DNA of 47,634 nt from Hyphomicrobiales bacterium (GCA_028290405.1 JAQGJX010000110.1:1-47634); one strand, 5' to 3'. Counted from the first letter of the stretch, positions 25,768 through 34,381 are shown. A program made the numbers and translations. The notes: a model not told the origin generated them from the sequence alone.

Positions 25768-26772
25768 CTAGATGGGTTCGACCCCGGCGGCCTTCACGGC
25801 GCCCGCCCAGCGGTCGATTTCCTTGCGCAGCTTCGCCCGAAGGCCCGGGCCGTCCGCGAAGGCGATGTTGCTGCCGGACACCGCGTGCTGCTTGCGGGCC
25901 GCCTCCGAGGCGTAGATCTCGCGCAGATGGTTTTCGAGCGTCTTCACGATGGGCGCCGGCGTGCCGCGCGGCGCATACAACGCCCAGAAGGGCGCGAAGA
26001 CGAAATCCTTCAGGCCCGCCTCGCTCATCGTCGGCACGTCCGGCAAGGGCGCCACGCGGCCGGGCGTGGTCACCGCCAGGGCCTTGATCTTGCCGGCGCG
26101 GATCTGCCCCGCCGCGAAGGCGCCGTCGATGGCCATGAAATCCAGCGCCCCGTTGCCAAGGTCCGCCACCGCGTCCGTGGTCGCCCGGTAGGAGACGGCC
26201 TGCGCGCTCGCGCCCGCCTGCGTCAGGTAATAGGCCGCCGTGAGCTGCCCGGTCTGGTTGGTGAAGCCGTACAAGCTCGCGGGCTTGGATTTCAGCCGGG
26301 CGGTGAGGTCGGCGATGGAGTTCAGCGGAGAATCGGGCGCCACCACGATCAGGAACGTCGCCTCCCACAGGGCCGCGACCGGCTCGAAATCCTTCTCGGT
26401 GTCCACCTTGAAGTCTCGATAGAGAAAGCGGCTGCCCGCCATGGCGGAGCTCGCCGCAAGCAGCACCGTGTAGCCGTCCGGCTTGGCCTGCGAGGCCAGG
26501 GTGACGGCGATGTTGCTGCCGGCGCCCGGGCGGTACTCGACGATCACCGGCTGGCCGCAGGCGTTCTGCAATTCGGCGGCGACGAAGCGGGCGCCGATGT
26601 CCGCGCCGCTGCCCGCCGCAAACCCCAGCAGCATGGTGATCCGGCGCGCGGGATACGTCTCCTGCGCGCCTGCGGCGGCTGGCCCGAGCGCCAGCAGGCT
26701 GGCCGATCCGGCCAGCAAACTGCGACGGTCGAGGTCGCCTCCCGCGCGATCAACGGCGATGCCTTCAGCCAT
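25768..26772 (-). CDS. Bug/TctC-family periplasmic receptor with Tat-like signal
   Basis: A 334-residue receptor. Unlike the other Bug proteins here its leader has a twin arginine (DLDRRSLLAGSASLLALGPAA) before the hydrophobic core, fitting Tat export, with a cut near AGAQ. The mature part shows ARRITMLLGFAAGSGADIGAR, VIVEYRPGAGSN, AKPDGYTVLL, KDFEPV and LPDVPTMSEAG. ATG 26772 has GGGAGGA upstream; the frame is open to 26865 without a site. It stands alone between a convergent Bug gene and the divergent ABC-F gene. Confidence 0.9.
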   Translation of the reverse strand: MAEGIAVDRAGGDLDRRSLLAGSASLLALGPAAAGAQETYPARRITMLLGFAAGSGADIGARFVAAELQNACGQPVIVEYRPGAGSNIAVTLASQAKPDGYTVLLAASSAMAGSRFLYRDFKVDTEKDFEPVAALWEATFLIVVAPDSPLNSIADLTARLKSKPASLYGFTNQTGQLTAAYYLTQAGASAQAVSYRATTDAVADLGNGALDFMAIDGAFAAGQIRAGKIKALAVTTPGRVAPLPDVPTMSEAGLKDFVFAPFWALYAPRGTPAPIVKTLENHLREIYASEAARKQHAVSGSNIAFADGPGLRAKLRKEIDRWAGAVKAAGVEPI

Positions 26773-27010
26773 GCGATCCTCCCTGCGAGGCCGCCTTCTG
26801 AACGGGCGGCCGCCGCGCTGCATCAGCGCATGCGCCAGCCTAACACTGGAGGGCGCGTGCGCCACAGGTCAAATTTACGAGGCGCGCGCCCCGGAACACC
26901 AACCCGACGGCGCGTCAAAATGACGTTTCGGCCTGCGCGGGAAACGCTCTCCCGCGAGCCGCCCGGCATGGCATAAGGGCGCCGCAAACATCTCCGGGCT
27001 CCGTGGGCAC
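26773..27010. other. divergent intergenic region
   Basis: About 238 bases between a leftward Bug gene and the rightward ABC-F gene. It holds a 7-bp stem (26936-26942 with 26950-26956, CGCGGGA and TCCCGCG) about 55 bases before the ABC-F start, which could be a leader structure. No clear promoter or small gene is visible. Confidence 0.35.
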
Positions 27011-28633
27011 ATGATTCGTCTCGAAAACATCAGCAAGCAGAACGGCCATCAGCTCCTCTTCATCGAGGCCTCGGCGGCGCTCCAGAGGGGCGAGAAGGTC
27101 GGGCTCGTGGGACCCAACGGCGCCGGAAAGACCACGCTTTTCCGCATGATCACCGGCCAGGAGGCGCCCGACGAGGGACAGGTGGGCGTCGATCGCGGCG
27201 TCACCATCGGGTACTTCAGCCAGGACGTGGGCGAGATGTTCGGCCGCAGCGTGGTGTCCGAGGTGATGGACGGCGCGGGCCCGGTGAGCGCCGTGGCGGC
27301 CGAGCTGAAGGAGCTGGAGGCAGCCATGGCCGACCCGGACCGGGCCGACGAGATGGAGGAGATCATCGAGCGCTACGGCGAGGTGCAGGCGCGCTTCGAA
27401 GAACTGGACGGCTATGCGCTCGACGGGCGCGCGCGCGAAGTGCTGGCCGGACTCAGCTTCAGCCAGGAGATGATGGACGGCGACGTCGGAGCCCTGTCGG
27501 GCGGCTGGAAGATGCGCGTGGCGCTGGCCCGCATCCTGCTCATGCGCCCGGACGCGATGCTGCTCGACGAGCCCAGCAACCATCTCGACCTGGAAAGCCT
27601 CATCTGGCTTGAGGAATTCCTGAAGGGCTACGAGGGCGGCCTGCTGATGACCTCCCATGACCGCGAGTTCATGAACCGCATCGTCACCAAGATCGTGGAG
27701 ATCGACGGAGGCGGGCTCACGACCTATTCGGGCGATTACGAATTCTACGAGCAGCAGCGCGCCCAGAACGAGAAGCAGGCGCAGGCGCAGTTCGACCGGC
27801 AGCAGGCCATGCTCGCCAAGGAGATCAAGTTCATCGAGCGCTTCAAGGCGCGCGCCTCGCACGCCGCGCAGGTGCAGAGCCGCGTGAAGAAGCTGGACAA
27901 GATCGACCGCGTGGAGCCGCCCAAGCGCCGCCAGACCGTGGCGTTCGACTTCCTCCCCGCCCCCCGCTCCGGCGAGGACGTGGTGAGCCTGAAGAGCGTC
28001 CAGAAGGGCTATGGCTCGCGCCGCATCTACGATGGCCTCGACTTCGTCATCCGCCGCAAGGAGCGCTGGTGCGTGATGGGGATCAACGGCGCCGGCAAGT
28101 CTACGCTCCTCAAGATGGTGGCGGGATCGACGGAGCCGGACGCGGGCTCGGTCGCCATCGGGGGCAGCGTGAAGATGGGCTATTTCGCCCAGCACGCCAT
28201 GGAGCTGCTGGACGGCGACCGCACGGTGTTCCAATCGCTGGAGGACTCGTTTCCGCAAGCCGGACAGGGCTCGCTGCGCGCGCTCGCGGGCTGCTTCGGC
28301 TTCTCGGGGGACGACGTGGAGAAGAAGTGCCGCGTCCTGTCAGGCGGCGAGAAGGCGCGGCTCGTGATGGCGAAGATGCTCTACGATCCGCCGAACTTCC
28401 TGGTGCTGGACGAACCCACGAACCATCTCGACATGGCCACCAAGGAAATGCTGATCACGGCGCTCTCGCAATACGAGGGCGCGATGCTGTTCGTCTCGCA
28501 TGACCGCAACTTCCTCGCCGCCCTCTCCAACAGGGTGCTGGAGCTGACGCCCGACGGCATCCACCAGTATGGCGGCGGCTACACGGAATACGTCGCCCGC
28601 ACGGGCCAGGAAGCGCCCGGGCTGCGGAGCTAG
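27011..28633 (+). CDS. ABC-F family ATP-binding protein (YbiT/EttA-like)
   Basis: A 540-residue soluble protein with two ATPase domains and no membrane segment. Domain 1: Walker A GPNGAGKTT, signature LSGGWKMRV, Walker B MLLDEPSNHLDLE. Domain 2 (from about residue 320): GINGAGKST, LSGGEKARLV, LVLDEPTNHLDM. A charged linker (about 240-310, QQRAQNEKQAQAQFDRQQ...) joins them. ABC-F proteins act on ribosomes to relieve stalling or give antibiotic tolerance. No drug-binding specificity is readable. It abuts the convergent Hpt gene with no gap. Confidence 0.93.
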   Translation: MIRLENISKQNGHQLLFIEASAALQRGEKVGLVGPNGAGKTTLFRMITGQEAPDEGQVGVDRGVTIGYFSQDVGEMFGRSVVSEVMDGAGPVSAVAAELKELEAAMADPDRADEMEEIIERYGEVQARFEELDGYALDGRAREVLAGLSFSQEMMDGDVGALSGGWKMRVALARILLMRPDAMLLDEPSNHLDLESLIWLEEFLKGYEGGLLMTSHDREFMNRIVTKIVEIDGGGLTTYSGDYEFYEQQRAQNEKQAQAQFDRQQAMLAKEIKFIERFKARASHAAQVQSRVKKLDKIDRVEPPKRRQTVAFDFLPAPRSGEDVVSLKSVQKGYGSRRIYDGLDFVIRRKERWCVMGINGAGKSTLLKMVAGSTEPDAGSVAIGGSVKMGYFAQHAMELLDGDRTVFQSLEDSFPQAGQGSLRALAGCFGFSGDDVEKKCRVLSGGEKARLVMAKMLYDPPNFLVLDEPTNHLDMATKEMLITALSQYEGAMLFVSHDRNFLAALSNRVLELTPDGIHQYGGGYTEYVARTGQEAPGLRS

Positions 28634-29035
28634 TCATCGCGAAGCCGGCCCGAACGCGGACGGCCGCAGGCGTTCGCCAAGCAACTCCACGGTGGCGTGG
28701 AACGTAGTCCGCACGTCGCCGAGCGAGTCCGCCGACGGCGCGCCGCGCAAGCCCTCCACGGCTTGCGCCAATCGCGCGGCGCCGAAGCTGGACGCTGCGC
28801 CGCTGATCTTGTGGACCAACCGCGACAGCGCCGCCGTATCGCCAAGGACCGCCGCAATGGTTTCGATCTGCGCATTCATTTCCGCGCGCCAGAACGCCAC
28901 AAGCTGCTCGAGATCGGCCGCCGAAAGCACGCTGGCGTAGGAGCGGAACTGGCTCTCGTCGAGCAGCGGAGCGCTTGGCCCCGCGCCGCGCGTCGCCTGG
29001 CCTGCTGCGTCGTCGGCGTGGCTCCTGGAGGCCAT
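28634..29035 (-). CDS. Hpt (histidine phosphotransfer) domain protein
   Basis: A 133-residue protein whose residues about 40-125 form a four-helix Hpt bundle. The phospho-accepting His is H75 in LVHKISGAASSFGA, with the usual K next to it and the conserved G three further on. It relays phosphate between a hybrid kinase and a response regulator; no kinase gene lies in the window. It is divergent from the response regulator at 29231 over 195 bases. The N-terminal 25 residues look disordered. Confidence 0.85.
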   Translation of the reverse strand: MASRSHADDAAGQATRGAGPSAPLLDESQFRSYASVLSAADLEQLVAFWRAEMNAQIETIAAVLGDTAALSRLVHKISGAASSFGAARLAQAVEGLRGAPSADSLGDVRTTFHATVELLGERLRPSAFGPASR

Positions 29036-29230
29036 GGATGAACCTGCTGCATCGCGCGCATGGCGCCTCTGCGCCCTCGGGCAGGAGCCGTATGGGCGAC
29101 GTACGCACTTATTTTCATAACCAAGTTAACAAAGATACGCGCCAAGTCGACAGGGCAATCAACGACGAGCCGGAACCTCTGGCATGGCCGTGCGTTGGCT
29201 TTGCGTCATCCCTGGATGGGCACTGCACCC
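29036..29230. promoter_or_regulatory. divergent AT-rich promoter region of hpt and response regulator
   Basis: In a very GC-rich window this 195-base gap contains a distinctly AT-rich island at about 29108-29135 with the palindrome GTTAAC. It lies between the divergent hpt and response-regulator genes and probably carries both promoters. The TTAAC element recalls CtrA or phosphorelay-regulator sites, but the full TTAA-N7-TTAA pattern is absent. Confidence 0.45.
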
Positions 29231-29926
29231 ATGCGCGCGCTTCACGTCGAAGACGACGACTTCGTGGCCGAGCTGTACCGGAAGGGCCTCAAGGCGCACG
29301 GGATCGTGGTGGATCGCGTCAGCCATGCGGACGACGCGGAAGCGGCGCTTCTGGTCGTGGACTACGAGGCGATCATCCTCGACCTTTCTCTGCCGGACGT
29401 CGACGGCCTGACGTTTCTGCGCGCGCTGCGGCGACGCAGGAACATGGTGCCGGTGATCATCATCTCGGCGCGCAGCGCGGTCGCCGACAAGGTGGAGGCG
29501 CTCACCATCGGGGCCGACGACTTCGTCTCCAAACCCATTCAGCTCACCGAACTTGCGGCCCGCCTGTTCGCCCTGAAGCGCCGTCCGCCGCTGCTGCATG
29601 AGGGCGAACTGCGCATCGGCAATCTCGCGCTGTTGCCGCAAGCGCGCCTCGCCACCGTGGGGGGCGAACAGCTTCAACTGTCGCGGCGCGAATCCCTGCT
29701 GCTGGCCTTGCTGATGGGCAACCTCGGCCGGCCGCTGACCCGAGAAGCGATCGGCGACCGCCTGTATGGCTTTGGAGAAGAGATCGCGTCCAACGCGGTC
29801 GAGGTGCTTGTCTTCAGGCTGCGCTCGCGGTTGCGGGCGGCGGGGGCGGACGTGAAGATCAATTCGGCGCGGGGCGTCGGCTATACGATCCAGAGCATCG
29901 AACCCAAGCCGAAGGCCCGAACGTGA
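29231..29926 (+). CDS. OmpR/PhoB-type response regulator
   Basis: A 231-residue two-domain regulator. The receiver (1-118) has the acidic pair D8-D9, phospho-acceptor D51 in IILDLSLPDVDG, S79 and K101 in VSKPIQLTEL. The DNA-binding part (about 130-225) is a winged helix: LSRRESLLLALLMGNLGRPLTREAI and VLVFRLRSRLRAAG with INSARGVGYTI. All phosphorylation residues are present. No histidine kinase is adjacent; the divergent Hpt protein is the likely phosphate donor. ATG 29231 starts exactly at the receiver; an ATG five codons upstream is possible. Confidence 0.9.
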   Translation: MRALHVEDDDFVAELYRKGLKAHGIVVDRVSHADDAEAALLVVDYEAIILDLSLPDVDGLTFLRALRRRRNMVPVIIISARSAVADKVEALTIGADDFVSKPIQLTELAARLFALKRRPPLLHEGELRIGNLALLPQARLATVGGEQLQLSRRESLLLALLMGNLGRPLTREAIGDRLYGFGEEIASNAVEVLVFRLRSRLRAAGADVKINSARGVGYTIQSIEPKPKART

Positions 29927-29931
29927 CGCGC

Positions 29932-30132
29932 CTACTTGGTCAGAATGAGCTTTTCCTTTGACGTGACGCGCAGCCGATAGCGCTCGCCATGGTGGATGAT
30001 CAGAATTTCGCGTTGGCCCTGCATGAGGATTTCGGCGTCCACTTGCGCGCAGTCCTGCGGGGCTTTCGCCACCGCCGGCGCAGACGCAGGACGCGCGCCC
30101 TCGCCGGTGAAATCGTCGCTCCTGTCGCCCAT
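29932..30132 (-). CDS. hemP: hemin uptake protein HemP
   Basis: A 66-residue protein whose last 35 residues match HemP: a DAEILMQGQREILIIHHGERYRLR stretch and the invariant ending KEKLILTK. HemP/HmuP is a small protein required for expression or function of haem uptake in rhizobia and Bradyrhizobium-like bacteria, where it is iron-regulated. It diverges from the TonB-dependent receptor over 281 bases that contain two Irr-like palindromes. Its stop lies 5 bases from the response-regulator stop. Confidence 0.92.
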   Translation of the reverse strand: MGDRSDDFTGEGARPASAPAVAKAPQDCAQVDAEILMQGQREILIIHHGERYRLRVTSKEKLILTK

Positions 30133-30220
30133 CTCGTACAGCCTTGCATCTGCGGCGCATGCGCCGGAACGGTGGAGCGCTACGTGCCGCGAGGAGGCGA
30201 GTCAATATTCGCGGCGGCAC

Positions 30221-30237
30221 ATTAGAGCGCGTCTAAT
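30221..30237. promoter_or_regulatory. Irr/ICE-like palindrome 1
   Basis: ATTAGA-N5-TCTAAT is a perfect 6-bp inverted repeat. In the 17-base frame of the iron control element used by Irr (about TTTAGAA-N3-TTCTAAA), 10 of 14 defined positions match. It lies about 90 bases upstream of hemP and 177 upstream of the receptor gene. Confidence 0.6.
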
Positions 30238-30251
30238 CAAGGACTCGCGAG

Positions 30252-30268
30252 TCTGGAATTATTCCAAA
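30252..30268. promoter_or_regulatory. Irr/ICE-like palindrome 2
   Basis: TCTGGAA-TTA-TTCCAAA matches 11 of 14 defined positions of the Irr iron control element and contains the inverted repeat TGGAAT-T-ATTCCA. Its centre is 31 bases (about three helical turns) from palindrome 1, and a third perfect palindrome, GACTCGCGAGTC (30242-30253), lies between them. The AT-rich run just after it (to 30276) may be part of a promoter. Confidence 0.65.
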
Positions 30269-30413
30269 TATATAGTTCAGGCCTAGCGTTGACACGCGCC
30301 GCCGCGGGATGTTTTTACATGCGTGTCGCAGGCAGCCAGGCAGATACCCCAGCCACCCAGTCGATGAGTTCGGGCCGCAAGCCCGTCATCGTGGATTACC
30401 GGGGGTTCTCGTT

Positions 30414-32858
30414 ATGGCGTACGCACGGATACCTTTCAGCCTTCGGGGCGCAAGCGCTTCGAGGGCAACGCGCGGACAAGAAAAAACCGCTTTGCGCGTG
30501 GGGCTTCTGGCGGGCGCGTACCTTGTCTCCGCCGGCGCCATGCAGGACGCCTCCGCACAGGGCGCGGCGACAGGCGAACTGCCCGCCCTGACGGTTGAAG
30601 CGCAAAAAGAGGCGAAGCCGACGCGCGCGCCTGCGCGTCCCCGTGCGCAGCAAGCCCGCCGCCCTGCGCCGGCGCGCGCCCCTGCCCGGCCTGTCGAGAC
30701 AATCGCCGTTGCGCCTGCGGGCGCGGGAGGCGCAACGAGCGCAGCCGGCCAGGCGGCGCCGGGCGCCAACCCCTATGCGGATCCCGCAGCGCCCTACAAG
30801 GTCGACCGCTCGGCGTCGACCAAACTGACGCAGCCCCTGCTGGACACGCCCCGCACCGTCACGACGATCCCCAAGGAGGTCATCGAGGACAAGGGCGCGA
30901 CGTCGTTCCGTGAACTCGTGCGCACCACGCCGGGGCTCACGCTGGGCACGGGCGAAGGCGGCAACGCCTACGGCGACAGGGTGTTCATTCGCGGCTTCGA
31001 TTCGCGCAACGACGTCTACATCGACGGCGTGCGCGATCCTGGCGTCAACATCCGCGAGACGTTCAACACCGAGCAGGTCGAGATCCTCAAGGGGCCAAGC
31101 TCTATCGTCGGCGGGCGCGGCACGACCGGCGGCGCCGTCAACGTCGTCAACAAGCAGCCCGCTTTCGTGAATTTTCATGAAGTCACCACGACGCTTGGCA
31201 CGGACGCCACGCGCCGTTTCGCTGCGGACGTCAACAGGGTGATCACGCCCGAGTTCGCCGTGCGGGCGAACGCCATGTGGCAGAACGCGGACGTCGCGGG
31301 CCGCGACTTCGTGTTCGACAACCGCTGGGGCGGAGCGCTCGGCGCGACATGGAAGCCGAGCGACCAGTTCAAGGTGACGCTCGATTATTACCACATGGAC
31401 CTTGATCAATTGCCCGACTGGGGCGTGCCGTTCGACGTGCGCAGCAAGCGCCCGTTCACCGAAACCGGCGTGCGCCGGGAGAATTACTACGGTCTCCCTT
31501 CGCGCGATTTCCAGAAGGCCAAGCAGGACGTCTGGTCCGCGACGACCGAGTACAAGATCAACGAACAGATGACGCTGACCAACAAGTCGCGCATCGGCCG
31601 CTCCATGCTCGACTACGTCGTCGGCGTGCCGGGTACGCCGAACCTCACCGATCAGGACCCGAGCCAATGGTTCGTGAACTCCACCGCCAAGAGCCGTTAC
31701 CAGGTCACCCGGACGCTCGCCAACCAGACGGATCTCACGTCGAAGTTTTCGACCTTCGGAGTGCTGCACACGATTGTGGCGGGGGTCGAGGCCAGCCGCG
31801 AGAACACGACGCGCGACACTTATCTGGCGCTGGATACGGAGACCAACGTGCCTGGCAGCATTCCGGGCGTCCCGCTCAATCTCTGGAATCCCAACACGGG
31901 CGCGATTCCCTGGACGCAGGCCCTTGAGCTCGCCGGGAGGCCCACGAAGGTCGACATCGCCAGCAAGAGCGCCTACGTCCTCGATACGCTGAACTTCAGC
32001 GAGAAACTGTTCCTCACCGGCGGCGTGCGGCTGGACGATTACAGCATCGACGCCAGCACGGTTGGGGCGAACAGCGCCATCACGGCCCTCTCGCGCCATG
32101 ACCTGCTGGTGAACTGGAACGCCGGCGCCACGTACAAGATCCTGCCGAACTGGGCGGTTTACGCGGCCTATGGCACGTCCTCGAACCCCGTAGGGGCGGA
32201 CGTGGACGGCGGAAGCAGCGACTACGGCGGCCTGACTCTGTTGAACGCAAGCCTCGGCCCGGAGCGCAACAGCGCAGCGGAAGTGGGCACGAAGATGGAA
32301 TTGTTCGACCGCAGGCTGCTGGCGACCGCCGCGCTGTTCCAGACCACCAAGGCCAACGCGCGCGAGACCGTGGGCTCGGGCAATTCAGCCACCGTGGTCG
32401 GCGACGGCGAATTCGTGGTGCGCGGGCTCGACACGAGCGTGGGCGGCAAGGTGACCGACCGGTGGAGCCTGTTCGGCGGCTTCGTGTGGATGAATTCGGA
32501 AGTCACCAGGTCGGCGATCGAGGCCAACGTCGGCAAGCGCATCGCCAACCTCGCGCACACCTCGTTCAACATGCTGTCCAAATATGACCTGACCGACCAG
32601 TTCACCATCGGCGGGCAGGCCACGTGGAAGAGCGACATCTACGGCGGCACGTTCGCCGCCAACCAGAACGTTCTGCCCGCGCGCTGGCGTTTCGACGCCT
32701 TCGCGGAATATCGCATCACCAAGAACGTGACGGCGAAGATCATGGTGCAGAACATCACGAACGCGGTCATCTACGACGCCTTCTATCGCTCGACCGCGCC
32801 GTTCGTGTACCTGGCGCCGGGACGCTCGGCGCTCGCGTCGCTCAACTTCAAATGGTGA
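30414..32858 (+). CDS. TonB-dependent siderophore receptor, Fiu-like
   Basis: An 814-residue outer-membrane receptor. A long Sec signal peptide ends near ASAQ (about residue 49). PALTVEAQ at about 56-63 serves as a TonB box, followed by an unusual Pro/Ala/Arg-rich linker (to about 125). The plug domain follows: LLDTPRTVTTIPKEVI, FRELVRTTPGLTLG, RVFIRGFDSRNDVYIDGVRD and VEILKGPSSIVGGRGTTGGAVN. The barrel ends with the aromatic C-terminus SLNFKW. Together with the PKHD hydroxylase gene behind it this matches the catecholate-siderophore (fiu/piuA) arrangement. ATG 30414 has GGGGG upstream; the frame opens at 30309 but lacks a site there. Confidence 0.93.
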   Translation: MAYARIPFSLRGASASRATRGQEKTALRVGLLAGAYLVSAGAMQDASAQGAATGELPALTVEAQKEAKPTRAPARPRAQQARRPAPARAPARPVETIAVAPAGAGGATSAAGQAAPGANPYADPAAPYKVDRSASTKLTQPLLDTPRTVTTIPKEVIEDKGATSFRELVRTTPGLTLGTGEGGNAYGDRVFIRGFDSRNDVYIDGVRDPGVNIRETFNTEQVEILKGPSSIVGGRGTTGGAVNVVNKQPAFVNFHEVTTTLGTDATRRFAADVNRVITPEFAVRANAMWQNADVAGRDFVFDNRWGGALGATWKPSDQFKVTLDYYHMDLDQLPDWGVPFDVRSKRPFTETGVRRENYYGLPSRDFQKAKQDVWSATTEYKINEQMTLTNKSRIGRSMLDYVVGVPGTPNLTDQDPSQWFVNSTAKSRYQVTRTLANQTDLTSKFSTFGVLHTIVAGVEASRENTTRDTYLALDTETNVPGSIPGVPLNLWNPNTGAIPWTQALELAGRPTKVDIASKSAYVLDTLNFSEKLFLTGGVRLDDYSIDASTVGANSAITALSRHDLLVNWNAGATYKILPNWAVYAAYGTSSNPVGADVDGGSSDYGGLTLLNASLGPERNSAAEVGTKMELFDRRLLATAALFQTTKANARETVGSGNSATVVGDGEFVVRGLDTSVGGKVTDRWSLFGGFVWMNSEVTRSAIEANVGKRIANLAHTSFNMLSKYDLTDQFTIGGQATWKSDIYGGTFAANQNVLPARWRFDAFAEYRITKNVTAKIMVQNITNAVIYDAFYRSTAPFVYLAPGRSALASLNFKW

Positions 32859-32874
32859 GAACCGGAAGCGCCCC

Positions 32875-33555
32875 ATGCTGATCTGCATCCCGGACGTTCT
32901 CGATCGCGCGCAAGTCGCGCAGATCCGCGCCGCCATCCTCGCGACGACATGGGAGGACGGTCGGCTGAGCGCCGGGACGCAATCGGGAGGCGTGAAGGTG
33001 AACCGCCAGGTGCCGATCTCCTCGCAGGTCGGCGCAGCTGCGGGCGATTCCATCATCGACGCGCTGGGCCGCAGCCTTCTGTTTCTCTCGGCGGCCTTGC
33101 CTCTGCGCATCCTGCCGCCGATGTTCAATCGCTACGCCAGCAACGAGACGTTCGGCGCGCATGTGGACAACGCCATCCGGCGCGTGCCGGGCTCCCCGGT
33201 GCATCTGCGCACCGATCTTTCCGGAACGCTGTTTCTGACGGACCCCGAAGACTACGACGGCGGGGAGCTGACGATTGAAACGAGCTATGGGGCGCAGCAG
33301 GTGAAGTTGCCGGCAGGGCACCTGGTGCTCTACCCGGCCACCAGCCTGCATCTGGTGACTCCGGTGACGCGCGGCGAGCGCGTCTCGAGCTTCTTCTGGG
33401 TGCAGAGCATGATCCGCGACGCGGAGCGCCGCACGATCCTGTTCGATCTGGACCAGAGCGTGCAGCGCCTGCGCGCCGAGCGCGGCGAGGACGAGACCAG
33501 CGTCAAGCTCGCCGGCGTCTATCACAATCTCATTCGCCAATGGGCGGAAACCTGA
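32875..33555 (+). CDS. PKHD-type Fe(II)/2-oxoglutarate hydroxylase (PiuC/YbiX family)
   Basis: A 226-residue protein full length for the YbiX/PiuC family. Iron ligands are H96 and D98 (FGAHVDN) and H159 (TSLHLV), with R169 ten residues later for 2-oxoglutarate. The reaction is an oxygen-dependent hydroxylation of an unknown substrate, perhaps the siderophore or its receptor. PiuC-type genes nearly always follow Fiu/PiuA receptors, as here (16 bases downstream), so the gene is expected to be co-transcribed and iron-regulated. Confidence 0.93.
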   Translation: MLICIPDVLDRAQVAQIRAAILATTWEDGRLSAGTQSGGVKVNRQVPISSQVGAAAGDSIIDALGRSLLFLSAALPLRILPPMFNRYASNETFGAHVDNAIRRVPGSPVHLRTDLSGTLFLTDPEDYDGGELTIETSYGAQQVKLPAGHLVLYPATSLHLVTPVTRGERVSSFFWVQSMIRDAERRTILFDLDQSVQRLRAERGEDETSVKLAGVYHNLIRQWAET

Positions 33556-33565
33556 AGGACGAGCC

Positions 33566-34345
33566 ATGATGAAGCTTCGCGCCGTCGCTTTTCTTTCCCT
33601 CATCGTGTCGCCGCTCGCCGCCCAGGCTGCGGACATCCAGCACGGACTCGGCGATTTGTCTCCATGGGGCATGTTCATGGCGGCCGACGTCGTCGTGAAG
33701 AGCGTCATGGTGGGCCTCACGATGGCGTCCGTGCTCACTTGGACGATTCTGATCGCCAAGACCATCGAGCTCCGGCTCGCGCGGCGCGACGTTGCGCGCT
33801 CCATCGCCGACCTGCCGCGCATGCCATCGCTGGCGGCCGCCCATGACCAGCTCGCGCGTCAACGCGTAGGGCGCGCGTTCGTGGAAGCGGCCGTAGAGGA
33901 ATTGCGCGCGTCGGAACTGGCCATGGACAAGACGGGCGTGAAGGAGCGCGTGCGCTCGCGCCTGTCGCGGCTGGAGCTTGCGGCGGGGCGCCAGCTTGGC
34001 GGCGGCACGGGCCTGCTCGCCACCATCGGGTCCACCGCTCCGTTCGTGGGGCTGTTCGGGACCGTGTGGGGCATCATGAACAGCTTCATCGGCATCACCA
34101 AGGCGCAGACGACGAACCTCGCCGTGGTGGCGCCCGGCATCGCCGAAGCGCTTCTGGCGACCGCCATCGGGCTCGTGGCGGCGATCCCGGCGGTGGTGAT
34201 CTACAATCAATTCGCGCGCAGCATCTCGAGCTATCGCGCGCTTGTGGGCGACGTCTCCGAAGAGGTGATGCGCATGACGTCGCGCGATCTCGACCGCATG
34301 ACCACGCGCGCCGCGCGCCCGCAAGAGGCCGTCCACGGCCGTTGA
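33566..34345 (+). CDS. exbB: TonB-system proton channel ExbB
   Basis: A 259-residue inner-membrane protein with a cleavable-looking signal (VAFLSLIVSPLAAQA) and three further hydrophobic helices (about 38-60, 150-172, 190-212). The MotA/TolQ/ExbB signature is present: GLLATIGSTAPFVGLFGTVWGIMNSF and APGIAEALLATAIGLVAAIPAVV. With ExbD it forms the proton-driven motor for TonB. The gene lies 10 bases after piuC-like. Confidence 0.95.
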   Translation: MMKLRAVAFLSLIVSPLAAQAADIQHGLGDLSPWGMFMAADVVVKSVMVGLTMASVLTWTILIAKTIELRLARRDVARSIADLPRMPSLAAAHDQLARQRVGRAFVEAAVEELRASELAMDKTGVKERVRSRLSRLELAAGRQLGGGTGLLATIGSTAPFVGLFGTVWGIMNSFIGITKAQTTNLAVVAPGIAEALLATAIGLVAAIPAVVIYNQFARSISSYRALVGDVSEEVMRMTSRDLDRMTTRAARPQEAVHGR

Positions 34346-34381
34346 TGTGCACCAGGCCGCAATCGGCCGTTATCCCGAAAG

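Noticed and set aside
24925-26976. Plus-strand open frame of 683 codons over the Bug genes
   Set aside because: It covers two receptor genes in the wrong frame; composition is low-complexity and no motif is seen.
30289-30320. Perfect TTGACA at 30289-30294 as promoter for the TonB receptor gene
   Set aside because: A -35 match exists but no acceptable -10 lies 16-18 bases downstream (only TTTTTA); kept out of the feature list.
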